Shown here: in pieces, positions 11,051-22,900 of the stretch
How positions within the stretch are numbered: the first letter of the stretch is position 1
Layout: each line of letters begins with the position of its first letter
NCBI GenBank assembly: GCA_014529385.2
Contig: CM043946.1
Location: 22,832,077 to 22,896,076, forward strand
Length of the DNA stretch: 64,000 nt
Source: Adiantum capillus-veneris
Lineage: Eukaryota > Streptophyta > Polypodiopsida > Polypodiales > Pteridaceae
Direction: 5' to 3'
Notes under the pieces: model-generated
The model's input: only the letters and a program-made list of their open reading frames with translations
Database searches by the model: none
What the model was told of the DNA's origin: nothing
Position numbers and translations under genes: made by a program

Positions 11051-14000
11051 TCATTCATGATCAGCAGCAGCAAAAAGCGATATGAGACTCGCAATGTCAC
11101 AAGTCTCCTCATCCTTCACCAACACTCCTTGATCCACATACAGCTCATCTTGCTCCACCATCATCAATCTAGCATGATACAATTTAAGACACAATCCATT
11201 TACCCTTGACTTATGTAGAAACCCATCCAGGTTAGCCAACTGATATGTACCATTCGGGAAACACTCCACTACCTTGAAAGGGCCTTCCCACTTAATTTGA
11301 AACTTCTTTTGGAAGGTGTTGTCCAACTTACTGTTGTAGCGCAAAACCGATTCATGCTTCTTGATACCCTTACTTTTGACCTTTTCATTTATCTTTGCCA
11401 AAGCCTTATCCTGCATCTGCCCATAATGCTCCAATGCGCTCATCCTATCCAACTGGACCTCTTGTAACTGCAAGAGCCTCTCTTTGAATGCATCACTAGG
11501 CGGCCCAAGCAACTTCTCTAACATCTTGACTGCAGGCAACTCTACCTCCACAGGCAATAGTGCTTCCTTTCCATACACCAAATGAAATGGAGTAAACCCT
11601 GTACCTGTCTTCACCGAAGTACGGTAAGCCCATAATGCACTAGGCAATTCCAAATCCCAATTCTTTCCTTGGTGCTCTGTCACTTTAGAAAGAATTTGTA
11701 CCAACTCACCATTGAATCTTTCATTTAAGCCATTACACTGCGGGTAATAAGGAGTGGTATGCTGGTGCCTAATCTTCATCTTTGTGCATAAGAAGTCTAG
11801 CAGTTTAGCTCTAAATCCTGGCCCCTTATCTGAAAGTAGCTCTAATGGCACCCCAAACTTGCAACATATTTCATCATACAAAAAATTTTCCACATCCTTT
11901 GCAGTGATCTGTTTTACTGCTATAGCCTCTGCCCATCTAGAGAGATAGTCCACTGCCATCAAGATATAGCTTTTGCCCCTGCTTGTGATAGGTAACGGGC
12001 CTATTGCATCAATCCCCCACTTTTCAAACACATCAAACGCCATAATGGTTTTTCGTAGCTCTGGCTTCAACACTCTCTTCCCAAATGCTTGACACCTATT
12101 GCAAGACCTACACCAATGGTGAACATCCTTGTGCAAACTAGGCCATACATACCCCTCTTGCAAAATCTTATGCAAGGTGATCTTTAGAGCAAAATGGCCA
12201 CCACATGCGCCTTCATGATTCTCTTCCAACACTCTGTAAAGCTCCTCCCGCCAAGGTACACGTTTCAACACGAGATCAGCCCCTTTCATGTATAAGACAT
12301 CACCAATCAATTTGTACTTGTATGCTCTACGCACAAAGCCATACTTCTTAGACTTCTGAATCTCCTTTGGAATGATTCCTGTTAGCAAAAACTCCTCTTC
12401 TTGAGCCAAACTTTCCCAGCCATGATAAAGAGGTAAAGTGGTCCTCAACACAAATAGCTCCCCAATCATGCCTTGAGCTGCTTCATTGTCCTCTCCATTT
12501 AGATCACGTTCAATGTGTCTGATGATCCATGATTCGAACTTTTTTAACAGGCCTTTAATTCTGAAGCACATTTCCTTCAATGAGGTGTTCTTGCTCTTCC
12601 ACACACCCAGCACTTGCTTCACCACTAACAAGGCATCACCTTTTATGCTCAACCTTCGAACCCCATGCTTCAAACAAATGTGTAATCCGGCTTCCAGAGT
12701 AGCATATTCAGCCTCATTGTTACTATGAGCATCCAATTTCAACCCTCTCTTGCATACTAGCTTCCCCTCTGGATCATAAAGTGCTATACCCCCTGAAGCT
12801 GCATCATGGCTCTTTTTGTATGAACCATCAAAGAACAACACATGTGCATTGCTGATCTGTGGCACTTCTTCAACTACCTTTCTCACCACCTCTTCCTTAA
12901 CAATAAGGGGATTCTCCTTGTAGGTCAACAAATCAGCTAGGGTAGCCCTTGTACTATCTTCCACTAGAAAAGAGAACTCAAACTCTTGCAGCTCAATTAC
13001 CCATTTCTTCACCACATTTGACATGTTAGTACCATTAATTAGCTGTGGAAAAAAGGCATAACTCGTCAAGAAAACAAAAGGCCGTGGTAGCAAGTAATGA
13101 CGAAATTGTAGACAAGCAAATATTACACTGGCCATCACTAGCTCTACTTCCGAGAAATTTCTCTCCGCTACCAACTTCACTCGGCTTGCACAATACACTG
13201 GCCTCATATAATGGCTACCCTTCCCCTTTTGCAATAGCATGGCTCCAATGGCATCATCCCCTACTGATGGATTTACATAAAACACTTTCTCCCAATCAGG
13301 AGCCTGCATGGCTGACAACCCCCCTAACACCTCTTTCACCTCTTGAAACACTTCTTCACAATTGTCATCCCATTGCAATGGATCATGCTTTGCCACTTGC
13401 TATAATGGATAAAGAAGCTGCCAAGACAATGGAATAAACCGTGCCATGTACTTCACTTTGTGTATAAAAGTTGCCAATTGCTTCGTACTCGTAGGTGATG
13501 GAAGAAGAATAATAGACTTAACCTTATCTGGATCAGCCTCAATGCCATTTTCTGACACCATATGGCCCAATAACTTCACCCTTGGCTGTGCTAGATGACA
13601 TTTCTTTGGATTTAGTTATCCTCCACATTCATCATATCGAGACAATACCATCTGCAGCTTCTCATGGTGTTCAGCCCTACTGCTATAAACACAGAAGTCA
13701 TCCATAAAAGCTTTAACACAACTACCAATGAATGGTTCCAACACCCAATTTTCTCTCTCTTGATAGAAGGAAGGTCCATTTGACAATCCAAATGGAAATA
13801 CTGTGTAGCAATAGCAGCCCCATGGCGTAATAAAAGTGGTCTTTGTGCGGTCTTTAAGAGCAATCTTCAATTGAAAATACCCTGAAAAACCATCACACAC
13901 ACTGTACCTCTCATAACCTGCCACTGAATCCAAGATCTGATCGATGAATGGAAGAGGATATGGGTTCTTCTTAGTGGCTGCGTTTAAGGGTTTAAAATCT

Positions 14001-15754
14001 ACACAAATTCTCCACTTCCCATCCTTCTTTGGACTGACTACAACTGGACTCACCCATTCTGTGGTCTCCACAGGGACTATGAACCCTGCCTTCAACAACT
14101 TGTCCACCTCTTCTCACAAGGCTTCCATTTGCTCTTGACCCATCCTTCTTAGCCTTTGCCGCACTGGCTTAGCACCTTCTTTCAGCTCTATATGCATCTC
14201 TTCGCCCTTGAACCCTCTGATCTCTTCATATGAAGTAATGAACAAATCAGGAAAACTAGCCAGCATGTGCAAATAAATATCCTTCTCCATAGCTGAGAGG
14301 TCTCCACTGATCATTTGTGTCATCAATTCCTGCTTCTTTGAAAACTCAACCTTGGTTTGCATCAGCCCTTCAATCACTTCATAAGGCCCTTCACTTTCAT
14401 CTTCAACCTCATTCGCAAATGCAACTAAACCAAACTCTTGGATTTCTTTGTCCATCAAAAGAAATGCAACATCAGCATCCTCATCACTGCTGGTAGTGCT
14501 ATCACTATCCTCATCTGTCACCGTGGAAGAGTCTTCATCACTAGACTCATCCTCATCTTCATAAAGCTCCTCTAATCGTTTCCTTGTGTCCATATTATAA
14601 AGCTTCTTGGTACCTGTCTTTCCATAGAGGCTAATCTTACCATGTCGCCAATCTTGAACAGCTCCCACTGCACGTAACCATGGTCTGCCCAGTATAATAG
14701 GATATGCTCCCAACCCTGCTGGCATCACATGAAAATCAACCACTGCCTTTGCATCATATGCCTCCACTTCTAAGCTCTTTACAACACCCAATCATTTTAC
14801 TTTTTGATGGTTTGCCAATCTGATCCGAAAACCTGACACCCCAGCCATTGTGAGACCCATCTTCTCAACGCATGAGTGTGTTATGACGCATATTTGGGCT
14901 CCGCCATCCACATAACCTTGTCCCAAATTTTTCCTTTTATGCCACACATCTACTATTGGACAAATGTATGGTAGCTCATCCATTGCCAACACCTTTACTG
15001 AACCTCTCTCTGGCTCTTTCTCCATTGGGTTAACCATCCTCTTCCACTGTCGCTTTAGCTTAGGCACCATCTCTATAAGCTACCCAAAAGTAACATCTGC
15101 CTTCCTGCTCGTCAGATCCTCCTTCAAGTCATAGCTTAATTGCCCATCCCCTAGTGGAAAATCTGAAACATGAAACTTTCGACGAGCTCTCCTTTTCCTC
15201 TTGGCCTTGACATCCTCGCCTTCATGGCTCTTTCCTTTCTTCTTACTAGGACCTGAGGCACTTCTTCCTTCCTTATCCTCTGTGGTCCTCTTCCCAATAG
15301 GCATCACTAATGTATCCTCTAGCTTTGATGCCTTCTCCAAGGTGACTACGCTTAGCACTTTTGTCTTTCCCTTTTCCTCCTGGGTCAGTCCACTGGTTCC
15401 TTCGTCTCCCTTAATTTCGATGCCATAATCATTTGACCTAGTTAGCACCACTCTTGGCAATGGATACATGTCTCCCCCCATCCTTGGTGGCTTATCACAT
15501 TGCGGGCTGATGTGACCCAACTCTCCACAATTATAACATGTGGGCGTCTGCCTCCAAAACCTACCATTGCTTTGTCCAACACCATTCGTAGGCCTTTCTT
15601 CACCTCCTGGCTGATTTGCAAACCTCCCTCGACCTCGATTATTTCCCACTTGACCTAGCATGTTTAGGCTGAGATTCTTCATCAAATCTACCATTTGCCT
15701 CATGTCTTGCCTTAGCCCATCATCTTGCACTGTTGTAGTGACCACTGCTGGCAT
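11051..15754 (-). pseudogene. gag-pol: G4 gag-pol, one frame with five in-frame stops
   Basis: Read from 15754 the same frame runs to 11051 with stops only at 15080-15082 (TAG), 14792-14794 (TGA), 14114-14116 (TGA), 13616-13618 (TAA) and 13400-13402 (TAG); no frameshift is needed. Domains in order: Gag C-terminal part with knuckle CYNCGELGHISPQC; protease with DGGAQICVIT and ILGRPWL; acidic spacer; reverse transcriptase with FMDDFCVYS; degenerate RNase H; archaeal-type RNase H beginning LFFDGSYKKSHDAASGG; integrase with its HHCC region, KWGIDAIGPLP, LSDKGPGF and NGLNERFNGE. The N-terminal Gag capsid is missing. The second catalytic region reads SDKG where SDNG is usual. Absence of indels and only nonsense changes suggest fairly recent, methylation-driven decay. 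Confidence 0.9.
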
Positions 15755-15810
15755 AACCTAACTAGTAACAGGAACCACTGCTTCGTGATGAACCCCTGAC
15801 ATGCGACCTT

Positions 15811-15966
15811 TGTGAAAATCGATGCACTATGTACATGCTGTCCTACCTGTACACATGTGGGCCCCACGTAACCACCTGGCTCTGGAAAATGGGCAATTCT
15901 TCATTTGATGCACCATGCATGTGTATGTACATATGCGCAATCCCTTGCTCCAAAAAACTCCTGACA
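15811..15966 (-). repeat. 5' LTR remnant of G4
   Basis: These 156 bp match the outer end of the 3' LTR (10868-11022) with few differences, then the match stops abruptly at about 15810 and gag-side sequence begins within 60 bp. The rest of the LTR, the primer site and the start of gag were removed by an internal deletion. Confidence 0.88.
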
Positions 15967-15971
15967 ACGTT
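15967..15971. repeat. Target-site duplication of G4, right copy (ACGTT)
   Basis: This is the partner of 9865-9869. It shows that 9433-9864 and 15972 onward were contiguous before G4 inserted. Confidence 0.75.
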
Positions 15972-17958
15972 AAGTGAAACATATGGTGAAGTCGGGGTGC
16001 AATTATGAGAATGCTGCGAAAAGTCCAATCCAACCAATTTTTGGAGAAAATGACAAATTTTTTGGAAGCTGGGCAAACGGAGTCCAAATCGAGAATTTTT
16101 TTATCCTAATGTGTATTTCGTGATGAGATAGAAGCACATGTCAAATTTCATGGAAAGTGGTTCCGAGACCCCCAATATAAGATATATTGACCCCACTTAC
16201 TAGCTCATTTTCACTATTCACACTTACAGAGAGCGCACGGAACTTCTATGGCTTTGTACGATCTCCATAATACATCGATTTGGCCTAGATATGAGGTAGG
16301 CTCGTTACCATGTGCTCTTCATTTTCAATGCTAACTTCAACGCGCAAAACTAACAGAAGTGGCTACGTGGCATCCGCAAGTAGAGAGCGAAACAGGATCG
16401 TAACTTAATAACCACTAATTCAATAGCTACAAGAATTTATAGGGGGTTGATCCTATGCTAGATGAGCATGCATATGTCATTCCATACCAATGTAGGTCAG
16501 AAATAAAAATGCTAACATTCTCGGGCCCTGCAGAAGACAATTTGGGACAAGTCGCCAAAATGGCACAAAGCTTCCTAGGTAGGTGCCTCTTGAGGTTGTC
16601 AACAATTCCATGTAAATTCCTCCATAATCAATCTACCAAAAGTGGGTCAAAATGTCGATCTAGGCTTCGGACAGCAAAGCGAAATTTGGCTCTCACAACC
16701 AAATGGAGCATCTGTTTGCCACCAAACTTCATGAGCAGCATAGACATACCTTCAACAATCAAGACATGTGGTCTAACATCAATAAAAGTCGCTTTCGAAC
16801 CATTACCAGGTGCCCCAATGCATCTACAAGCTTAGGTGATCAAGCTCAAGTGGAATCATCATAGAAAGTTATCTCCAAAGGCAAAAATCTACTTCAGAGT
16901 CCAAAGTACCAAACAGGGAGTTTCTAAGCTAAACTACTGAATTTCAAAGTTGAATTGGAGTTGAAAGGGCGAATTAGGGCACTAGCACTCTAGCAAAAAT
17001 CTTCCCCATGCATCAAAATCAAAATTTTGCATCCAAAAAATCATACGCGTATGATGTTTGGTGGGCCTTTTTACACATGCAGAAGATAATTGTTCCACAC
17101 CATCCTCTTTCTCATGATCATTATAGCTCACATATCAAGTTTCATGCCAATTGGACCACATAAAGCCACCATTTGGTCAAAAACTGCTAAGTTGGAGTCC
17201 TCAACAAAAATATGGTCTTATCCATAGAAAGAATAATCCAAACTCAGGGAAACTTGACACTAGGCATGTACATGGCTTAAACATCCTACCACAATACTCA
17301 TATGTCAATTTTTCAAGAATAGACATCATACACGTATGATGTCTAGACCTGTTGAATAGAGACTATGTCATCATTTTGAATATCTAGAATTCAAGATCAT
17401 GTCATATACAGCCTCTCTACCGAGTTTGGGCATGTTTTGATCATTATACACCTCATTTTACAAATTCAAGTGCCAAAAACACCTTTTATGACCTTGTGCA
17501 CATGAATACTTGTCCAAATTCAATTCTGAACACATCAGAGTGATGCACACATCATGAGCAAGATATACATCAAGTTTGAACCAAAACACCCAACCTAGAT
17601 ATCATACGCGTATGATGTCTAGACTCCTTATTTTTACATGTTGCAGTGTTTTGAAGGTCTCCAGTGCCCTTATCACATCTTCTTTAGCTTGCCAGCAAAT
17701 TTTCATAATCTTTGGATTTTGATATATTTTCACTCATATGGTGGAAATCTAAGTGTACAAATGCCATTCTCAGCTTTTGGCATCCATTTTCAAGCTCAAA
17801 TTCAATTTTGAAGCTATAGGCACCATATGCATGATGTGGACATTATACCACATGAGCATCAAGTTATTTGGACACAAATGACATCATACACATATGATGT
17901 CTCAAAGTGACAAATTTGCCATCTGAAGTAGTTTGGGCCTATCCTATGATCTTACCAT
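15972..17958. other. Non-coding stretch, possibly old LTR or repeat DNA
   Basis: No convincing coding frame is present; a 126-codon open stretch at 16455-16835 has no domain or codon character I recognise. Because of the G4 target duplication this DNA continues whatever lies at 9433-9864, perhaps a long LTR of G1. Its right half holds the palindrome series given separately. It ends at the 3' LTR of copia B. Confidence 0.5.
17040..17902. repeat. Four palindromes at about 280-bp spacing
   Basis: The self-complementary motif ATCATACGCGTATGAT or a close variant occurs near 17039, 17328, 17601 and 17882, usually followed by GTC and twice by GTCTAGAC. Distances are roughly 289, 273 and 281 bp. Sequence between copies is diverged but shares phrases, so this looks like a degenerate tandem repeat with a conserved palindromic core. 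Confidence 0.7.
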
Positions 17959-18198
17959 TGTTGGAATTAGGGTTGCAGAGAAACACACACAGCTTGGAGA
18001 AGACGAAGGAAGCTCAAGGCACACAATAGACAGTATGTTACTTAGTGTGCAATGGAAAGATAGATAGCCCTAGAGTGATGGACGTATATACAATGCACGG
18101 GGGAAAAAACCTCCTAAAGAGGGAAAAAATGCCCCAGCGGTCCTAGTGTGCTCACACACATCACTACCACATGTATATGGTAACAAATCCCCCCTGGA
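17959..18198 (-). repeat. 3' LTR (17959-18185) and polypurine tract of copia B
   Basis: The 227-bp LTR has the same ends as that of copia A. Immediately inside it, at 18187-18198, the minus strand reads CCAGGGGGGATT, a good polypurine tract for second-strand priming. Confidence 0.93.
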
Positions 18199-18278
18199 GT
18201 GATGCGGTGAACGAGAGCTGGCACATGAGTAAAGGGAAGTGCCATGCCCTGAGGACAGGATCAGTTCACAAAGGGGAG

Positions 18279-19897
18279 TCAGCCCAAAGCTTTGCGGAAA
18301 GCTTCAAGATTCTCACGAGACAATGCCTTTGTGAAAAGATCTGCAAGGTTGTACTGTGTTGGCACATAAGCCAAGCTGATCTCTCTTGCTGAGAGCCTCT
18401 CCCTGACATAGTGGTAATGCACCTCAATGTGCTTTGTGCGATCATGAAAAACTGGGTTCCTCACAACTGCCAATGCGCTCTGACTGTCAGTGTAGATAGT
18501 GTTGGCAGTTTCCTGTCCAACACCCAAATCAGCCATAAGGTGTCTGAGCCATACACACTCAACCGTAGCTGTGAAGACTGCCCTGTACTCAACCTCACAA
18601 CTCGAAGTGGCCACAGTAGGTTGCTTCTTGCTCAACCATGATATACATGAACTGCCAAGCATGAAACAAAAACCACTTGTGGACACTCGCGTGTCATAAC
18701 AACCAGCCCAATCTGAGTCCGAAAAAGCATGTAAGTCTGGCGGCAATGATCCCCCCTTGGGATAAAACAAGCCAAGATGTAAAGTGCCACTAAGGTAGCG
18801 GAAAATCCTCTTGACAGCCTGCCAATGCTTAGACCCTGGGCTATGCATAAATCTGCTGACCTGTGAGACTGCAAATTGAATATCTTGCCTCGTGTTGCAT
18901 ACATAAATGAGGCAGCCAACAGCATTTTGGTAAAGAGTGACATCAGCAGGATCACCAGCATCATGTAGACTCAACTTCAAACCTCTTTCCATGGGAGAGT
19001 GGCAATAGGTTTGCAATGCTCAAGTCCAAACTTACATAGAAATGTCTCTATGTAACTTTCCTGACACAAGGCAATACCACCATCACACTGCTTAAATTGT
19101 ATACCCAAATAATGATGCAACAGCCCCAAATCTTTCATCTTGAAAGTAGCATTCAAATCAGCCTTAAATTCAGCAATATGTCTCTCATTTGGTCCAGTTA
19201 TTAGCAAATCATCAACATAAAGAACCACAATGAGAAGTACATCACCCTCATGCTTTACATACAATGTGCTTTCTGTTGGACTGTTACGAAAGCCTCATTT
19301 GACCAAATGAGTGTCAGCTTTCTCATACCAAGCACGAGGAGATTGCTTCAACCCATACAAAGCCTTCTTACATTTGCACACTTTGTCCTCTTGTCCTTTT
19401 ATGACAAAACCGCGAGGCTGCGTTACATAAACTTCCTCAAATATGTCACCATTCAAGAAAGCAGTAACAATGTCTGATTGATGTACATCGCAACCAAAAT
19501 GAGCTTCCAATGCACATAGAAAACGCACAGTAGTCATACATCAAGTGGGAGCAAAAGTCTCTTCATAATCTATGCCTTTTTGCAGTGTATAACCCTTTGC
19601 AACAAGTCGAGCCTTATGGCGATCGATCTCACCATCCGGTTTGCGTTTCAACTTGTAAACCCACTTCGTACCAATGGCCTTTTTGCCAGGAGGCAAATCA
19701 CATAAAGTCCATGTGTCATTCTCTATAAGTGCATCATATTCTGATTGCATGGCAGCCATCCAATTTCCTGAATTCTGTGCTTCATCAAAAGACAGAGGCT
19801 CCTCAACATCATGTAAGCTAGACACAGCCAAAGCATAACAATCTAATGCATAAGATGCATGGCGAGAGCCTGAACGAGTACGACTAGACAGAAAATC
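18279..19897 (-). pseudogene. copia B reverse transcriptase and RNase H
   Basis: Pieces on the minus strand form a copia Pol C-terminus. They begin with the pre-RT block (WMAAMQSEYDALIENDTWTL, 19770-19700), GTKWVYKLKRKPDG, then DVHQSDIVTAFLNGDIFEEV and the polymerase box VVLYVDDLLITG (near 19230-19195). RNase H follows, with HAFSDSDWAG, CISWLSKKQPTVATSSCEVE and the final YNLADLFTKAL. In-frame TGA stops lie at 19538-19540 and 19295-19297, and the frame changes once near 18995. The copy cannot make functional Pol. Reverse transcriptase would act inside the particle in the cytoplasm. Confidence 0.9.
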
Positions 19898-19945
19898 TTT
19901 TTAAGAAAGAAAAACAAAAACGGGTGTCACTTTGAAATCAATTCA

Positions 19946-22900
19946 ATGGAAAGCCAACGCCAAATGTCTGGGTATCCTCTTTTCTTTGGAGAGCCTGGAG
20001 AGGATGCTGAATTATTTTTAGCGAATTTCAAGATGTCTTGCCGTATCAAGAGGATAATAACTGATCAAGAACGTGTAGAAATGTTTGAGGTGGTCCTTAG
20101 GAAAGATGCTAGCACTTGGTTTGAATCTTTGCCTGAGGAAGTTAAGGGGAATTACACAGAAGTTTTGAATCGTTTCAAGAAATACTTCTTTGATCCCCAA
20201 AACACTCAAAAATTATGGCAAGACATTGTTTCTCATAAGCAAAAAGACTTAGATGACTACTACTTGTACAAGCAAGAGTTTCTACGTCTTTGGGCTCTAT
20301 GGATACGAAATGTTGCTAACCCTGGTGATGGTGCAGAATTTCTAAAGAAGGAGAGGTTCATAGCCGGACTCTTTCATGACCTTAAGGTAAAAGTTGAGGC
20401 GGGTGAACCTGCTACCTTTGATGCAGCTGAAACTAGGGATGCTGAGAAATATAGGAAACTCAAGTGCTTAAGGGGAGAGGTTCCAATAGAAGGTCTTAGA
20501 CCCAAAGGTAAGTCACAAGCATCAACATCGAGGGAGATTCCTGAGGTAACGGCGGAAGTAATTGAGAAGTTAAACGAATCTTTAAGCAGCCTGTCAATTC
20601 ACCTTGCACAAGCTGTAGGTCCAAAGGGACAAGCAAAGAAGTCTAAAGCGCGAGATCCACGACCTAGGAGAGTCTTGCAATGTTGGAATTGCGGAGAGTC
20701 TGGACATGGGATGTATAATTGTCCTTGGCCCCGTGGGGAGCCAGGGAGACCTAACTTGAATTACCCAGTGATGAATGCAGGTGAAGGAATTGGTCAACAA
20801 CCAAGGCTTCTACAAAGACCAAATGGACCAAGACCACCTCCACAAGGGGTAGAAGGAGTTCCACCTTTGCCAGATCCAAATGTGCATGTGGTAGAGGTGA
20901 CAAACTCAAATGAGGTTGACATGGAAGCAAATGGCATTAAGCGTGGCCGAGGAAAAGGTAAAGAGAAAGAGGGTGTCCCATCACAGAGTGACCATGGACA
21001 AGGCAAGAAGGCAAAGGAGACCAAGGAAGCTAAGAGGACTCGACGTCGTATCAATCTCCAAGACTTCCCTCTTGGACATGGTATGGCTCCATACAACCTG
21101 TTGGAAGACATGCGAGGTAAGGGTCCTGATATCTCATGGCCTCAGTTTCTTGCATTATGCCCACAAGTTAGGAGGGATTTAACAAAGGCAGTTAGCACAA
21201 GGAGAAAGGTAAAAGAGAGTTTTCCTATTGTAAAAATTGCACATGTTGAAATGAACGAGGATATTACACCTGTGCTAGATTATTACATAAAAGGAAGATT
21301 GGTTAGGAAAGGTCTAGTGGATAGGGGTGCACAAATTTGCATCATGACAGAAGGGCTCATGCAAATACTAGGCATGCACATCCATGAGACACCTAAAATC
21401 AAGGTGAAAATGGCAAACAATAGCAAGGCTAGGTGCGTAGGCATTTGTAAAAATGTTTTTGTAGAGGCCTTTGGCATTAAGAAGGCAGTGGATTTCTATT
21501 TCATGTCTACCAAGGGAAATGGTTACCCATTTATCCTAGGAAGACCATGGCTAATGAAAATGCGAGCTTTGCAGGATTGGGAGAGTGGAAAGCTAATTTG
21601 CAGGAATGACAATCACAAGAAGGTTGTCTTTGACATGAAGGAGCAACGCCAAGAGGAGCTCCATGAAGAATCATCTCAAAGTGAGACGGAAGAAGGTTGG
21701 ACCGATAGCACTTCAGAAGAAGAAAGTAGCGGCAGCATTACTGAAGAGGAGTCTTCCATCGAAGTCATGGGGGTAAGGTTTAAGCCAAGCAACGAAGAGA
21801 CCTCTTGTCAAGGCTTGGAGGAGGTAGTTCCTCAAGAGAACGAAGGTGTTCAAGATGAAGGGATGCTGGAAGGTATGCTATCAACAACACTTACAAAGGA
21901 TGAAAGAGAGGAGTTCAAATGTGTGCTAAGGAAGTTTCCTAGGATTTTTGCTAAAGACTACACCGACGTGCGTGGAGTAGATGCTGTTCAACACAAGATT
22001 GAGTTGAAGCCAGAGGCCACACCTAAGGCTCAAAAGCTACGAAGGCTAGGAGTCATTAAGGAGCAGGCTCTACTCAAGGAGGTAAGAAAGCTTCTAGCAG
22101 CAAGTTTCATTTATCCAGTGGAGAATTCAGAGTGGGTCTCTCCCGTTGTTGTCACTCCTAAGAAAAACGGCAAGTGGAGGGTGTGTGTGGATTACCGTCC
22201 ACTCAATGAGGCAACAAAAAGAGATCACTTTCCCCTCCCATTTCAGGATGAGATACTAAATGAGGTAGCTGGTCATGAGAAGTACACTATGTGTGATGGC
22301 TACTCAGGCTACTTTCAAATAGGTATCGCATTGGAAGATCAATTGAAAACAACCTTTATCACTCCTTGGGATTGTTATGCTTTTAGAGTGATGCCATTTG
22401 GTCTGACAAATGCTCCTGCAACATTCCAACGTTTCATGAACATGGTGTTTCAAGCATTCTTTGGAAAGTCAATTAGGGTGTTCATTGATGATTTCTGTAT
22501 CTATAGCTCAAAATCATTGCATCTACAAAGGGTAGAAGAAGGTTTAAAGAAGCTCTACGACATGGGAGGTCAACTCAACCCCGACAAGTGCCATATAGGG
22601 GAGGATGAAGTAATCTTGCTCGGTCACAAGGTTTCCTATAAGGGCATTGAGGTGGATCCTTCAAAGGCAAAGGCTCTTATTGAGCTCCCATCACCGAAGA
22701 GTCTTAAGGAGGTCATCTCTTTCATTCAGAAGGTGAAGTATATGTCACGCTTCATTCACTTAGCCTCGGAGTTGCTTCATCCTTTGCAAAAGTTGACACA
22801 ACAAGTAGAATTTGCATGGTCTGATGAGCTTGAAGAGTATTTTTGTAACATTAAAGTCATTTTGTCAGAGCTACCAACACTCATGCCTCCTTGTTGGGAG

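Larger units (their letters stand above)
9870..15966 (-). mobile_element. Ty3/gypsy Tat-lineage element G4
   Basis: On the minus strand: a remnant 5' LTR (15966-15811), a gag-pol reading (15754-11051), a polypurine tract (near 11023-11042) and a complete 3' LTR (11022-9870), flanked by ACGTT on both sides. A second RNase H domain of the archaeal type between reverse transcriptase/RNase H and integrase marks the Tat lineage. The rest of the 5' LTR, the primer site and the N-terminal half of Gag have been deleted, so the two LTR copies are very unequal (about 156 and 1153 bp). G5 at 39263-43418 is the same family. Confidence 0.9.
17959..19897 (-). mobile_element. Ty1/copia retrotransposon B, 3' part
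   Basis: On the minus strand: reverse transcriptase, RNase H, polypurine tract, 3' LTR. The 5' half (LTR, gag, protease, integrase) is missing: the reading stops near 19897, shortly before the reverse transcriptase, where it abuts the Tat element G2. It belongs to the same family as copia A by its LTR. Confidence 0.9.

Noticed and set aside
16455-16835. A 126-codon plus-strand ORF
   Set aside because: No motif, no recognisable family, and it lies in non-coding repeat-like DNA; chance opening is likely.
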